DNA of 64,000 nucleotides from Streptococcus oralis subsp. dentisani (GTDB taxonomy: Bacteria; Bacillota; Bacilli; Lactobacillales; Streptococcaceae), in the NCBI RefSeq assembly GCF_002096335.1, contig NZ_NCUW01000030.1, positions 372,001-436,000 on the forward strand, given 5' to 3'. The notes beneath the pieces are model-generated. The model had not been told where the DNA came from. It made no database searches and saw only the letters and a program-made list of their open reading frames with translations. Made by a program: the position numbers and the translations under genes. The stretch's first letter is position 1; each line of letters opens with the position of its first letter. This document shows positions 50,279 through 58,605 of the stretch, piece after piece.

Positions 50279-52570
50279 TTAGATTTTTTTCTCAATTGGA
50301 GCTACGCTAGCTAAGAGTTTTTTCAAACCTACTTCTGGGAAATTGATTTTTAGTTCCTGAGTATCGCCACTACCTGACACTTCTAGAACAGTGCCCTCTC
50401 CCCACTTCTTGTGAAGAGCAATATCCCCAATAGACCAGCCTGTATCACTCGAATCTTTCTTATTCCCAGCTGCAAATTGTCCAAATGGGAGACCACTTAA
50501 CTGGATAGAGCTTGGTGCAGCCTTGCGTTTACGGTCTTGAAGTACCTGAGCCAAACTCATTCCTTGACCGAAAGCAACCTCACCACTGCTATAGGAAGCC
50601 TTGAAACTGGTGTTAGCTGGTCGAGCCAAGCCTTGATACTCAAGCAAGTCAGAGCTGATTTCATTGATAAAACGTGTTGGGCGGTTGTAGCTAGTACGAC
50701 CGAAAAGCAAGCGAGAGTTGGCATTGGTCAGATAGAGGATCTTTTCAGCGCGCGTGATACCTACATAGGCCAAACGGCGTTCTTCTTCCAGCTCATCAGG
50801 ATCCTCAGCTGCTCGACTAAGTGGAAAGACATTTTCCTCCATCCCGATAATAAAGACAACCGGAAACTCCAGTCCTTTAGCTGCATGGAGTGTCATCAAG
50901 ATTACTTCAGATGTCTCCTGACTGCCAGAATCTGTATCGGCAATTAAGGCAAGGTCATTCAAGAAACGACTGAGTTTATCTAAACCTGTTTCCTCTTCTT
51001 GACTATCAGGATTGTCATCAAAATTCTTAGTAACAGATAGGAACTCTTCGATATTCTCAACCCGAGCCTTGCTCTCCAAGGTCGCTTGGGCATTAAGAAT
51101 ATCCACGTAGCCTGTTTTTTCCAGAACCGCTTCGACCAACTCTGTAATGGTTAATTGGTCCAGTTGCTCCCGCAAATCCAGAATCATATTGGCAAAATCC
51201 CAGATAGATTGGGCTGCTTTCCCTTTGATACCAGACAACATGATATTGGCGGAAGCATCCAGCATGGACATTTCTTGCATATTCGCAAAATCCCGAATTT
51301 TCTCTACCGTTCCTGGTCCGACACCACGCTTAGGCTCATTGACTACGCGCTCATAACTGATATTATCGCTAGGATTGGCGATGAGGTTGAGATAAGCGAT
51401 AATATCACGAATTTCCTTACGGCTGTAGAACTTGGTCCCTCCAACCATGGTATAAGGAATATTGGACTTGAGCAGGGCTTCCTCAATAGTACGGGATTGC
51501 GCATTAGTTCGATAAAGAACTGCAAAGTCTTTGTGAAGGAAGTTTTGGCTGCGACCGAGTTCATCAATGGTTTTGGCTACAAAAACAGCCTCGTCTTGTT
51601 CATCGTTAGCTCGGTAGTAGACGATTTGTTCCCCATCAGCATTCTGGGTCCAGAGATTCTTAGGACGACGATTTTTATTATTTTTAATAACATCATTGGC
51701 GGCTTGCAGAATGGTTTTAGTTGAACGGTAATTTTCTTCTAGTAAAACAACCTTGGCTTGAGGATAATCCTTTTCGAAATCCAAGATATTCTGCATATCC
51801 GCACCACGCCAACCGTAGATAGACTGGTCTGCATCCCCAACCACACAGATATTTTTAAAGCGAGATGCCAAAAGTTTGACTAGTTGGTACTGGGCATGAT
51901 TGGTATCTTGGTACTCATCAACATGGATGTATTGGAACTTCTGCTGGTAGTAAGTCAGAACATCAGGATTTTGATCGAAAAGACGCAGGGTCAACATAAT
52001 CAAATCATCAAAGTCAACGGACTCAGACTGACGAAGCTCTTTCTGATAGGCTGTGTAACATTGAGCCACGATTTGCGTGTACATATCGCCAGCTTGGGAA
52101 GCATAAGCCACATCATCAATCAAGTCATTCTTAGCATTGGAAATGCTTCCCAAGATTGTCCGTTCATTCCATTTTTTCGGATTCAAGTTCAACTGTTTGA
52201 GAATGCGTTTCATGAGAGTTCGTTGCTCTCCTGGATCCACTATAGTAAAATTACGATTGTAGCCGATATGATCCGCATCACGACGCAGAATACGAACACA
52301 CATGGAGTGAAAAGTTGCAATCAGACAGTCCTGAGTAGCTGGATTGAGACCATAAGCACGCTCTTTCATCTCACGAGCCGCCTTATTGGTAAAGGTAATG
52401 GCCAAGATATTCCAAGGATTGACCAGCTTTTCATCAATCAAGTAAGCGATTCTGTGGGTTAAAACACGAGTCTTCCCAGAACCAGCCCCCGCCATGATTA
52501 ACAAGGGCCCCTCAGTCGTTTGCACCGCCTCAGCCTGACGGTCATTCATTCCATTCAATAATGCGTTCAT
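50279..52570 (-). CDS. pcrA: ATP-dependent DNA helicase PcrA (UvrD family)
   Basis: 763 residues, SF1A 3'-5' helicase for repair, replication restart and clearing RNA polymerase. Motif I AGAGSGKTRVL, motif II HVDEYQDTNHAQ, motif III GDADQSIYGWRGA, motif IV EENYRSTKTIL, motif V MTLHAAKGLEFPVVF, motif VI AYVGITRAEKILYL. The C-terminal tail (GDIALHKKWGEGTVLEV) is the Tudor-like RNA-polymerase-binding domain of PcrA. Promoter TGATATAAT about 36-44 nt upstream with AAGGAAGAG. Confidence 0.96.
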   Translation of the reverse strand: MNALLNGMNDRQAEAVQTTEGPLLIMAGAGSGKTRVLTHRIAYLIDEKLVNPWNILAITFTNKAAREMKERAYGLNPATQDCLIATFHSMCVRILRRDADHIGYNRNFTIVDPGEQRTLMKRILKQLNLNPKKWNERTILGSISNAKNDLIDDVAYASQAGDMYTQIVAQCYTAYQKELRQSESVDFDDLIMLTLRLFDQNPDVLTYYQQKFQYIHVDEYQDTNHAQYQLVKLLASRFKNICVVGDADQSIYGWRGADMQNILDFEKDYPQAKVVLLEENYRSTKTILQAANDVIKNNKNRRPKNLWTQNADGEQIVYYRANDEQDEAVFVAKTIDELGRSQNFLHKDFAVLYRTNAQSRTIEEALLKSNIPYTMVGGTKFYSRKEIRDIIAYLNLIANPSDNISYERVVNEPKRGVGPGTVEKIRDFANMQEMSMLDASANIMLSGIKGKAAQSIWDFANMILDLREQLDQLTITELVEAVLEKTGYVDILNAQATLESKARVENIEEFLSVTKNFDDNPDSQEEETGLDKLSRFLNDLALIADTDSGSQETSEVILMTLHAAKGLEFPVVFIIGMEENVFPLSRAAEDPDELEEERRLAYVGITRAEKILYLTNANSRLLFGRTSYNRPTRFINEISSDLLEYQGLARPANTSFKASYSSGEVAFGQGMSLAQVLQDRKRKAAPSSIQLSGLPFGQFAAGNKKDSSDTGWSIGDIALHKKWGEGTVLEVSGSGDTQELKINFPEVGLKKLLASVAPIEKKI

Positions 52571-52721
52571 TTTCTCTTCCTTACTCTTGAAGTCAATGTT
52601 TCTATTATATCAGAATTCAGGGAAAATAGAAACTTTACGGAGAACACTTTGACAAGCAAATTTTTCACCATAGCTTACAAAACATGTCTTTCTCAAATAA
52701 AGTTGAGGTTATCTTCTAACA

Positions 52722-52758
52722 TGAAAAAGAGCTTGGATAGCATTTCCAAACTCTTTTA
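52722..52758 (-). terminator. fhs terminator
   Basis: AAAAGAG-C-TTGGA (52725-52737) pairs with TCCAA-A-CTCTTTT (52745-52757) around a 7-nt loop; TTTTTC follows on the minus strand. Confidence 0.8.
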
Positions 52759-52772
52759 ATATCATCTAAATT

Positions 52773-54443
52773 TTAGAACAATCCTAGAACAGTTCCGTCG
52801 CTTTCAACGTCCATATTGAGAGCAGCTGGTCGTTTTGGAAGTCCTGGCATGGTCATGACATCACCAGTTAAGGCAACGATGAAGCCCGCCCCCAATTTTG
52901 GTACCAATTCACGAATGGTAATTTCAAAGTTTTCTGGGGCTCCAAGTGCATTTGGATTGTCTGATAAACTATATTGAGTTTTAGCCATACAGATTGGCAA
53001 TTTGTCCCAACCATTCTGAACGATTTGTGCGATTTGCGTTTGGGCTTTCTTTTCAAAGTTGACTTTTGTACCGCGATAGATTTCAGTAACAATCTTTTCA
53101 ATCTTTTCTTGGACAGAAAGGTCGTTGTCATAAAGACGTGTGTAGTTAGCTGGATTTTCTGCGATAGTCTTAACAACCGTTTCAGCAAGAGCTACTCCAC
53201 CTTCCGCGCCATCAGCCCAGACACTTGCTAGTTCAACTGGCACATCAATTGAAGCACAGAGTTCTTTCAAGGCTGCGATTTCAGCTTCTGTATCAGAGAC
53301 AAATTCGTTAATCGCGACAACTGCAGGAATACCAAACTTACGGATGTTTTCAACATGGCGTCTCAAGTTAGCAAAACCTGCGCGAACTGCTTCTACGTTT
53401 TCTTCTGTCAGAGCATCTTTAGCAACGCCACCATTCATCTTAAGGGCACGAAGGGTTGCAACGATGACTACCGCATCTGGAGAAGTTGGCAAGTTTGGTG
53501 TCTTGATATCAAGGAATTTTTCAGCGCCAAGGTCCGCACCAAAGCCAGCTTCTGTCACTGTGTAATCCGCTAAACGGAGAGCAGTTTTTGTTGCCAAAAC
53601 AGAGTTACATCCGTGAGCGATATTGGCAAATGGACCACCATGTACAAAGGCAGGTGTACCGTAAATCGTCTGAACCAAGTTTGGTTTGATAGCATCTTTC
53701 AAGATCAATGCTAAAGCACCTTCAACCTGCAAATCACCAACAGAAACAGGGGTACGGTCATAGCGATATCCGATAACGATATTGGCTAAACGACGTTTCA
53801 AGTCTTCAATATCCGTCGCCAAGCAAAGAATGGCCATAATTTCAGAAGCAACGGTAATATCGAAACCATCCTCACGTGGAATACCATTTAGAGGGCCACC
53901 AAGACCAACAGTCACATGGCGCAGAGCACGATCGTTCAAGTCCACTACACGCTTCCAAAGGATACGACGTTGGTCAATTCCTAGCTCATTTCCTTGGTGC
54001 AAGTGGTTGTCAATCAAAGCAGAAAGAGCATTGTTGGCAGTTGTGATGGCATGCATGTCTCCAGTAAAGTGGAGGTTGATGTCTTCCATTGGCAGAACTT
54101 GCGCATAACCACCACCAGCGGCACCACCCTTAATCCCCATAACTGGGCCAAGAGACGGTTCGCGGATAGCAATCATGGTTTTCTTGCCGATCTTGTTTAA
54201 GGCATCTGCAAGACCAATGGTAATGGTTGACTTCCCTTCACCTGCAGGTGTTGGGTTGATGGCAGTCACCAAGATCAATTTGCCAATTGGATTGTTCTCA
54301 ACTGCACGAATTTTATCAAAACTGAGCTTAGCCTTGTACTTTCCGTACAACTCCAAATCATCGTAAGAAATCCCAAGTTTCTCTACAACATCCACGATTG
54401 ACTTTAACTCAATACTCTGTGCGATTTCAATATCTGTTTTCAT
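52773..54443 (-). CDS. fhs: Formate-tetrahydrofolate ligase
   Basis: 556 residues; makes 10-formyl-THF from formate and ATP for purines and initiator tRNA. P-loop [16 protein letters not shown] (about 64-79), substrate regions [16 protein letters not shown] and [15 protein letters not shown]-terminal [18 protein letters not shown]. Single-gene unit with its own TGTTATAAT promoter (-10 at 54477-54482), a PurR-box-like site upstream and a terminator. This fits purine-dependent control of one-carbon supply. Confidence 0.96.
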   Translation of the reverse strand: MKTDIEIAQSIELKSIVDVVEKLGISYDDLELYGKYKAKLSFDKIRAVENNPIGKLILVTAINPTPAGEGKSTITIGLADALNKIGKKTMIAIREPSLGPVMGIKGGAAGGGYAQVLPMEDINLHFTGDMHAITTANNALSALIDNHLHQGNELGIDQRRILWKRVVDLNDRALRHVTVGLGGPLNGIPREDGFDITVASEIMAILCLATDIEDLKRRLANIVIGYRYDRTPVSVGDLQVEGALALILKDAIKPNLVQTIYGTPAFVHGGPFANIAHGCNSVLATKTALRLADYTVTEAGFGADLGAEKFLDIKTPNLPTSPDAVVIVATLRALKMNGGVAKDALTEENVEAVRAGFANLRRHVENIRKFGIPAVVAINEFVSDTEAEIAALKELCASIDVPVELASVWADGAEGGVALAETVVKTIAENPANYTRLYDNDLSVQEKIEKIVTEIYRGTKVNFEKKAQTQIAQIVQNGWDKLPICMAKTQYSLSDNPNALGAPENFEITIRELVPKLGAGFIVALTGDVMTMPGLPKRPAALNMDVESDGTVLGLF

Positions 54444-54476
54444 TCAAAACTCCTCTAACCTCTTATATGATAATTC

Positions 54477-54482
54477 ATTATA
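54477..54482 (-). promoter_or_regulatory. -10 element of fhs
   Basis: TATAAT on the minus strand within TGTTATAAT (extended -10), about 34 nt before the start codon. Confidence 0.6.
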
Positions 54483-54519
54483 ACACAAAATAAGATTTTT
54501 AACACCCATTAAGCTTGCT

Positions 54520-54532
54520 AATGTTCGTAAAT
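54520..54532 (-). promoter_or_regulatory. Candidate PurR box upstream of fhs
   Basis: On the minus strand ATTTACGAACATT matches the streptococcal/lactococcal PurBox AWWWCCGAACWWT at all but one base. It lies about 40 nt upstream of the -10, in the range for PurR activation. Confidence 0.55.
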
Positions 54533-54637
54533 ATTGCAATTTTTTGAGGTTTTTAGAGCCTTTTCTTAAATTTTATATGGCTTTATAGTTTGAAACTATA
54601 ATAAATCTCCGTTTTCCCAAGAATTTATCGCTTTCAT

Positions 54638-54675
54638 TTTACTTACCGTTTATTTTTGTGTACAATAGTCCTATG
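54638..54675 (+). promoter_or_regulatory. Predicted leaderless promoter of coaB
   Basis: -35 TTTACT (54638-54643), 17 nt, -10 TACAAT (54661-54666), six bases, ATG (54673-54675). No Shine-Dalgarno. Confidence 0.65.
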
Positions 54676-55362
54676 AAAATTTTAGTTACGTCTGGCGGTA
54701 CCAGTGAAGCAATTGACAGCGTCCGCTCTATCACGAACCATTCTACAGGTCGCTTGGGGAAAATCATCACCGAAACCCTGCTTGCTGCTGGTCATGAGGT
54801 TTGTCTGATTACTACTCGTAATGCTCTTAAACCAGAACCTCATCCCCATCTAACCATTCTAGAAATCAAAAACACGAATGATCTCCTTTTAGAGATGAAA
54901 GAGCGTGTTCAAGATTATCAGGTCTTGATTCATTCTATGGCTGTATCCGACTACAGTCCTGTTTATATGACAGGGCTAGGTGCAGTTGAGGCGAGTTCTA
55001 ATCTGGAAGAATTTTTAGACAAGCAAAACAATGAAGCTAAAATCTCTTCTAATGATGAGGTGCAGGTTTTGTTTTTGAAAAAAACACCCAAGATTATCTC
55101 TCTAGTCAAAGAATGGAATCCTTCAATTCATCTGATTGGTTTCAAACTGTTGGTTGATGTTACTGAAGATCATCTTATTGAGGTTGCTAGACAGAGTCTT
55201 GTCAAAAACCAGGCTGACTTAATCATAGCAAATGACCTTACTCAAATCTCAGCAAACCAGCACCGAGCTATCTTTGTTGAGAAAGATCAGCTTCAAACTG
55301 TCCAAACTAAAGAGGAAATTGCAGAACTCCTCCTTGAGAAAATTCAAGCATACGATTCATAG
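54673..55362 (+). CDS. coaB: Phosphopantothenate-cysteine ligase (CoaB, stand-alone)
   Basis: 229 residues; joins cysteine to 4'-phosphopantothenate in CoA synthesis. N-terminal KILVTSGGTSEAIDSVRSIT, NHSTGRLGKII, and the substrate loop HLIGFKLLVDVTE. Streptococci and enterococci keep CoaB and CoaC as separate genes, in contrast with fused Dfp; here coaC follows after 11 nt. The start is ATG 54673; the open frame begins at a GTG that overlaps the promoter -10, so cannot be used. The mRNA is predicted to be leaderless. Confidence 0.94.
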   Translation: MKILVTSGGTSEAIDSVRSITNHSTGRLGKIITETLLAAGHEVCLITTRNALKPEPHPHLTILEIKNTNDLLLEMKERVQDYQVLIHSMAVSDYSPVYMTGLGAVEASSNLEEFLDKQNNEAKISSNDEVQVLFLKKTPKIISLVKEWNPSIHLIGFKLLVDVTEDHLIEVARQSLVKNQADLIIANDLTQISANQHRAIFVEKDQLQTVQTKEEIAELLLEKIQAYDS

Positions 55363-55373
55363 AAAGGAAAACC

Positions 55374-55925
55374 ATGGCAAACATTTTGATTGCAGTGACA
55401 GGTTCCATCGCCTCTTATAAATCAGCTGACCTAGTCAGTTCCTTGAAAAAACAGGGCCATGATGTCACTGTCTTAATGACCGAGGCTGCTACAGAGTTTA
55501 TCCAGCCTTTGACATTACAGGTCCTCTCTCAAAATCCTGTCCACCTTAATGTCATGAAGGAACCCTATCCTGATCAAGTCAATCATATCGAAAGAGGAAA
55601 AGAAACCGACCTTTTTATCGTTGTCCCTGCAACTGCTAACACTATTGCCAAACTAGCCCATGGATTTGCGGATAACATGGTTACCAGTACGGCTCTTGCC
55701 TTGCCAGACCACGTCAAAAAGTTAGTCGCACCAGCTATGAATACAAAGATGTATGACCATCCGGCAACTCAGACTAATCTGAAAACATTAGAAAACTACG
55801 GTTATCAGCTGATTGCTCCTAAAGAATCCCTGCTAGCTTGTGGAGACTACGGAAGGGGAGCTTTGGCAGACCTGGATATTATTTTAGAAAGAATAAAGGA
55901 AACACTCAATGAAAAAACGCTCTAA
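55374..55925 (+). CDS. coaC: Phosphopantothenoylcysteine decarboxylase (CoaC, stand-alone)
   Basis: 183 residues, flavin (FMN) enzyme making 4'-phosphopantetheine. N-terminal ILIAVTGSIASYKSADLV, the catalytic His region VNHIERGKETDLFIVVPATA with the PXMNXXMW-like APAMNTKMYDHP, and the Cys-bearing flap SLLACGDYGRGAL. Its end overlaps the next gene by 17 nt, so the ECF component is translationally coupled. Confidence 0.94.
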   Translation: MANILIAVTGSIASYKSADLVSSLKKQGHDVTVLMTEAATEFIQPLTLQVLSQNPVHLNVMKEPYPDQVNHIERGKETDLFIVVPATANTIAKLAHGFADNMVTSTALALPDHVKKLVAPAMNTKMYDHPATQTNLKTLENYGYQLIAPKESLLACGDYGRGALADLDIILERIKETLNEKTL

Positions 55926-56472
55926 TATTGCTCCGATTGCTATCTTTTTTGCGACCATGTTAGTCATTCACTTTCTGAGCTCTCTCTTATTTAATCTATT
56001 CCCATTCCCAATCAAACCAACTATCGTGCATATTCCTGTCATTATTGCAAGTATTATTTACGGTCCACGAGTTGGTGTTACACTAGGATTCTTGATGGGG
56101 CTACTTAGCTTGACGGTTAACACGATTACAATCCTTCCAACTAGCTACCTATTCTCACCTTTTGTACCAAACGGAAACATCTATTCAGCAATGATTGCCA
56201 TCCTACCTCGTATTTTGATTGGTCTGACACCTTATTTAGTTTATAAATTATTGAAAAACAGAACGGGTCTCATCATTGCCGGAGCTCTTGGTTCACTTAC
56301 AAATACAGTTTTTGTACTTGGGGGAATCTTCTTCCTTTTTGGAAGTGTCTTCGATGGAAATATCCAAAAACTCTTAGCAACTGTTATTTCAACCAACTCA
56401 ATTGCTGAGCTTGTCATCTCTGCAGTTCTAACAGCAGCAATTGTCCCACGTCTCGAAACCTTGAAGAAATAA
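55909..56472 (+). CDS. panT: ECF transporter substrate-binding S component, probably pantothenate
   Basis: 187 residues with about six TM segments and no ATPase of its own; it would join the shared EcfA/A'/T energising module encoded elsewhere. Segments such as VHIPVIIASIIYGPRVGVTL and LGFLMGLLSLTVN fit group-II S components. The overlap with coaC and position behind coaB make pantothenate the likely vitamin (PanT), but this rests on context. Ends in a terminator. Confidence 0.75.
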   Translation: MKKRSNIAPIAIFFATMLVIHFLSSLLFNLFPFPIKPTIVHIPVIIASIIYGPRVGVTLGFLMGLLSLTVNTITILPTSYLFSPFVPNGNIYSAMIAILPRILIGLTPYLVYKLLKNRTGLIIAGALGSLTNTVFVLGGIFFLFGSVFDGNIQKLLATVISTNSIAELVISAVLTAAIVPRLETLKK

Positions 56473-56477
56473 ACATA

Positions 56478-56516
56478 ATTCCACTTTCAGTCTTGAAGGT
56501 GGAGTTTTAGTTTTCA
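56478..56516 (+). terminator. Terminator of the coaB-coaC-panT operon
   Basis: TCCACTTTCA (56480-56489) pairs with TTGAAGGTGGA (about 56493-56503) with a 3-nt loop, followed by GTTTTAGTTTT. Confidence 0.75.
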
Positions 56517-56570
56517 CCAGTAAAGGCTCATCTTCTATTCATAAATGGTTATTTACCAAGGAGTCATTAG

Positions 56571-56635
56571 TTCAAAATTTTGAAAATATATGAAAATCCT
56601 TTGAATCTACCACCTATACTTTTGAAAATTTTCAA
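56571..56635. promoter_or_regulatory. Two mirror 14-bp palindromes upstream of niaX
   Basis: TTCAAAATTTTGAA at 56571-56584 and TTGAAAATTTTCAA at 56622-56635, both perfect and 51 bp apart (about five helical turns). They lie upstream of the niaX -35. No known regulator assigned. Confidence 0.4.
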
Positions 56636-56653
56636 TAAAATCAAAATAAATTC

Positions 56654-56697
56654 TTGACATGTCTATCGATTTATTGTACTATACTTGTGTATATACA
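56654..56697 (+). promoter_or_regulatory. niaX-niaR promoter with NiaR-like operator
   Basis: -35 TTGACA (56654-56659), 17 nt, -10 TACTAT (56677-56682). A perfect palindrome TGTATATACA (56688-56697) covers the expected start of transcription, the place where a NiaR-type repressor would bind when niacin is sufficient. Confidence 0.65.
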
Positions 56698-56714
56698 GTT
56701 AAATGGAGGTTCTT

Positions 56715-57242
56715 ATGGATATACGGAAAAAAACGCAGTTTATGACTATGACTGCCCTACTCACTGCAATAGCGATTTTGATTCCAATCATTATGCCTTT
56801 TAAAATCGTCATCCCACCGGCTTCTTACACCTTGGGAAGTCATATCGCCATCTTTATCGCCATGTTTCTTTCGCCTTTGATGGCTGGTTTTGTGATTATT
56901 GCATCTAGTCTCGGCTTCCTGATGGCAGGCTATCCCATGGTTATCGTCCTGCGCGCTTTTTCTCACATCGTTTTTGGTATTTTGGGAGCTTTGTACTTAA
57001 AGAAATTCCCTGAAACATTGGATAAACCAAAGGCATCTTGGATTTTTAACTTTGTTTTGGGTGTTGTTCATGCTATCGCTGAAGTGGTAGCTTGTATCAT
57101 CTTCTATGCTACTTCAGGGACAAATGTTGAAAATATGTTTTATGTTCTCTTTGTCCTAGTTGGTTTTGGCACGATTGTCCATAGTATGGTAGACTATACA
57201 TTAGCACTAGCTGTCTATAAAGTGCTTCGAAAACGTCGCTAA
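56715..57242 (+). CDS. niaX: Niacin ECF transporter S component
   Basis: 175 residues, about six TM segments, MDIRKKTQFMTMTALLTAIA at the N-terminus; ECF S component of the NiaX type for nicotinate/nicotinamide, depending on the shared EcfAAT module. ATG 56715 follows GGAGG; an in-frame ATG at 56703 contains that site itself. It lies 11 nt ahead of niaR, the niacin-responsive regulator, which supports the substrate. Confidence 0.88.
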   Translation: MDIRKKTQFMTMTALLTAIAILIPIIMPFKIVIPPASYTLGSHIAIFIAMFLSPLMAGFVIIASSLGFLMAGYPMVIVLRAFSHIVFGILGALYLKKFPETLDKPKASWIFNFVLGVVHAIAEVVACIIFYATSGTNVENMFYVLFVLVGFGTIVHSMVDYTLALAVYKVLRKRR

Positions 57243-57253
57243 AAGGAAAAACT

Positions 57254-57769
57254 ATGACAAAAGATCGCAAACAAGCCCTTCTCAAACTGTTGAAAGAGGC
57301 ACCAAAAGCCCTCAATGGTCAGACCTTGGCCGAGCACTTCCATGTCACTCGTCAAATCATCGTCCAAGATATTGCCATCTTGAGGGCAGATGGAGCTCCT
57401 ATCCTATCCACCAATCGTGGCTATATCTACAAAGAAAATGATGCCAGTCCTTACGTTCACAAACTTTTCAAGGTCAAACATGAGATGGAAGAAATTGGGC
57501 AGGAACTCCTAGCCATTGTAGATAATGGCGGACGTGTACAGAATACTTTGATTGACCATCCAGTTTATGGAGAAATTGAAACCCTGCTCAAACTCACCTG
57601 TCGCCGAGATGTTCAGCATTTTCTAGAGCAAGTCGAGAAGTCTGACTTTAGACCCCTTTCAGAATTGACAGATGGTATCCATTACCACCTTGTCGAAGCA
57701 GAAACACAACAAGACCTCCACTATATTGAGGAGGCCTTGGATAAACTTGGTTATTTAGTAAAAGACTAA
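57254..57769 (+). CDS. niaR: NiaR niacin-responsive repressor (HTH + 3H domain)
   Basis: 171 residues. HTH_11 N-terminus (LNGQTLAEHFHVTRQIIVQDIAILRADG type) followed by the 3H domain, whose conserved histidines are visible in IDHPVYGEIE, RRDVQHFLEQ and DGIHYHLVEAE. It binds nicotinic acid and represses NAD-uptake genes. Last gene of niaX-niaR; the stop overlaps that of the convergent NUDIX gene by a few bases. Confidence 0.9.
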   Translation: MTKDRKQALLKLLKEAPKALNGQTLAEHFHVTRQIIVQDIAILRADGAPILSTNRGYIYKENDASPYVHKLFKVKHEMEEIGQELLAIVDNGGRVQNTLIDHPVYGEIETLLKLTCRRDVQHFLEQVEKSDFRPLSELTDGIHYHLVEAETQQDLHYIEEALDKLGYLVKD

Positions 57770-58233
57770 AAGGTTTCTTTCTCCCAGCCATCTTCTGTAC
57801 GATGACGGTAGAAAAATTCCGACTTATCAGGTGCTTCCATCATTTCCATCAAGGGCAACATATCATAGGCCAGATCCAAGTTAGGAATCTGGTCTTTTTG
57901 TACCCAAGAAACTTGACCTTCATCCGAAGATTGAAGATTCCCAGTAAACTCTGTTGCCTTGTAGCAAAAGACGATATAGCGCTCACCTGTATCTAATGGC
58001 CAATTTTTAATGCCGACCAGTTGAGGATTTTGAATAGTCAATCCTGTTTCTTCGTAGACTTCTCGGATCACTGACTCTGCAAAAGCCTCGCCATTCTCAA
58101 CATGACCACCTGGAAAAGCGTAGCCAGACCAGTGATTGCTTTCAGGAGATCGATATTGCATGACTACACGCTTGGTTTCAATGTCTTCAATCAGACAGAT
58201 ATTGGTTAAAATGGTTGCTTGCGCACGGGACAT
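57766..58233 (-). CDS. NUDIX hydrolase
   Basis: 155 residues. Nudix box GGHVENGEAFAESVIREVYEET... with all Glu ligands (about 42-64). Its N-terminus (LTNICLIEDIETKRVVMQYR) differs from MutX at 8291, so it is a separate paralogue; annotated in relatives as an 8-oxo-dGTP-type or general NUDIX enzyme. Substrate unknown. AGAAAG precedes the ATG at 58231-58233. Confidence 0.87.
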   Translation of the reverse strand: MSRAQATILTNICLIEDIETKRVVMQYRSPESNHWSGYAFPGGHVENGEAFAESVIREVYEETGLTIQNPQLVGIKNWPLDTGERYIVFCYKATEFTGNLQSSDEGQVSWVQKDQIPNLDLAYDMLPLMEMMEAPDKSEFFYRHRTEDGWEKETF

Positions 58234-58605
58234 GGATTTTCTCGCTTTCTAAGTTATTAAAATGTATCTTCGTTGTATTTTACTTCGGACTTCATGATAA
58301 AGGAATTTACTAAGTCATGATACTCACAATGGCTAGTATGTAGACCTCCTCTGTCAATGATAAGTTCTTGCCCCTCTACTTGATAAGCTATACTAATAGC
58401 AATAGAGGAATTGGGTATAACGGACAATTCTAAGAATAGGTACAGCCATGTAAGAATAGTTAAAAAAGGGCTTATAAATTGAAATATGAGATAGCGCCAT
58501 TTAAAGATTCTTGTTTTATAAAAGATTGCCCAATTAAGTTTGCATTATCTATTCCACTCTTGATAAACTCTTGCAAACCACCTTCTGCTTTATGTCATCC
58601 TCAAC
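58234..58605 (-). pseudogene. Degraded gene remnants behind the uvrB operon
   Basis: No intact gene. Minus strand, 58257-58544: an open stretch of 95 codons without a usable start, reading WRYLIFQFISPFLTILTWL (membrane-like) and then IAYQVEGQELIIDRGGLHTS to a TAA at 58257-58259. In another frame a 40-residue tail, GGLQEFIKSGIDNANLIGQS..., overlaps its upstream part. They look like two broken 3' pieces left by deletion or insertion. I recognise neither family. Confidence 0.4.
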
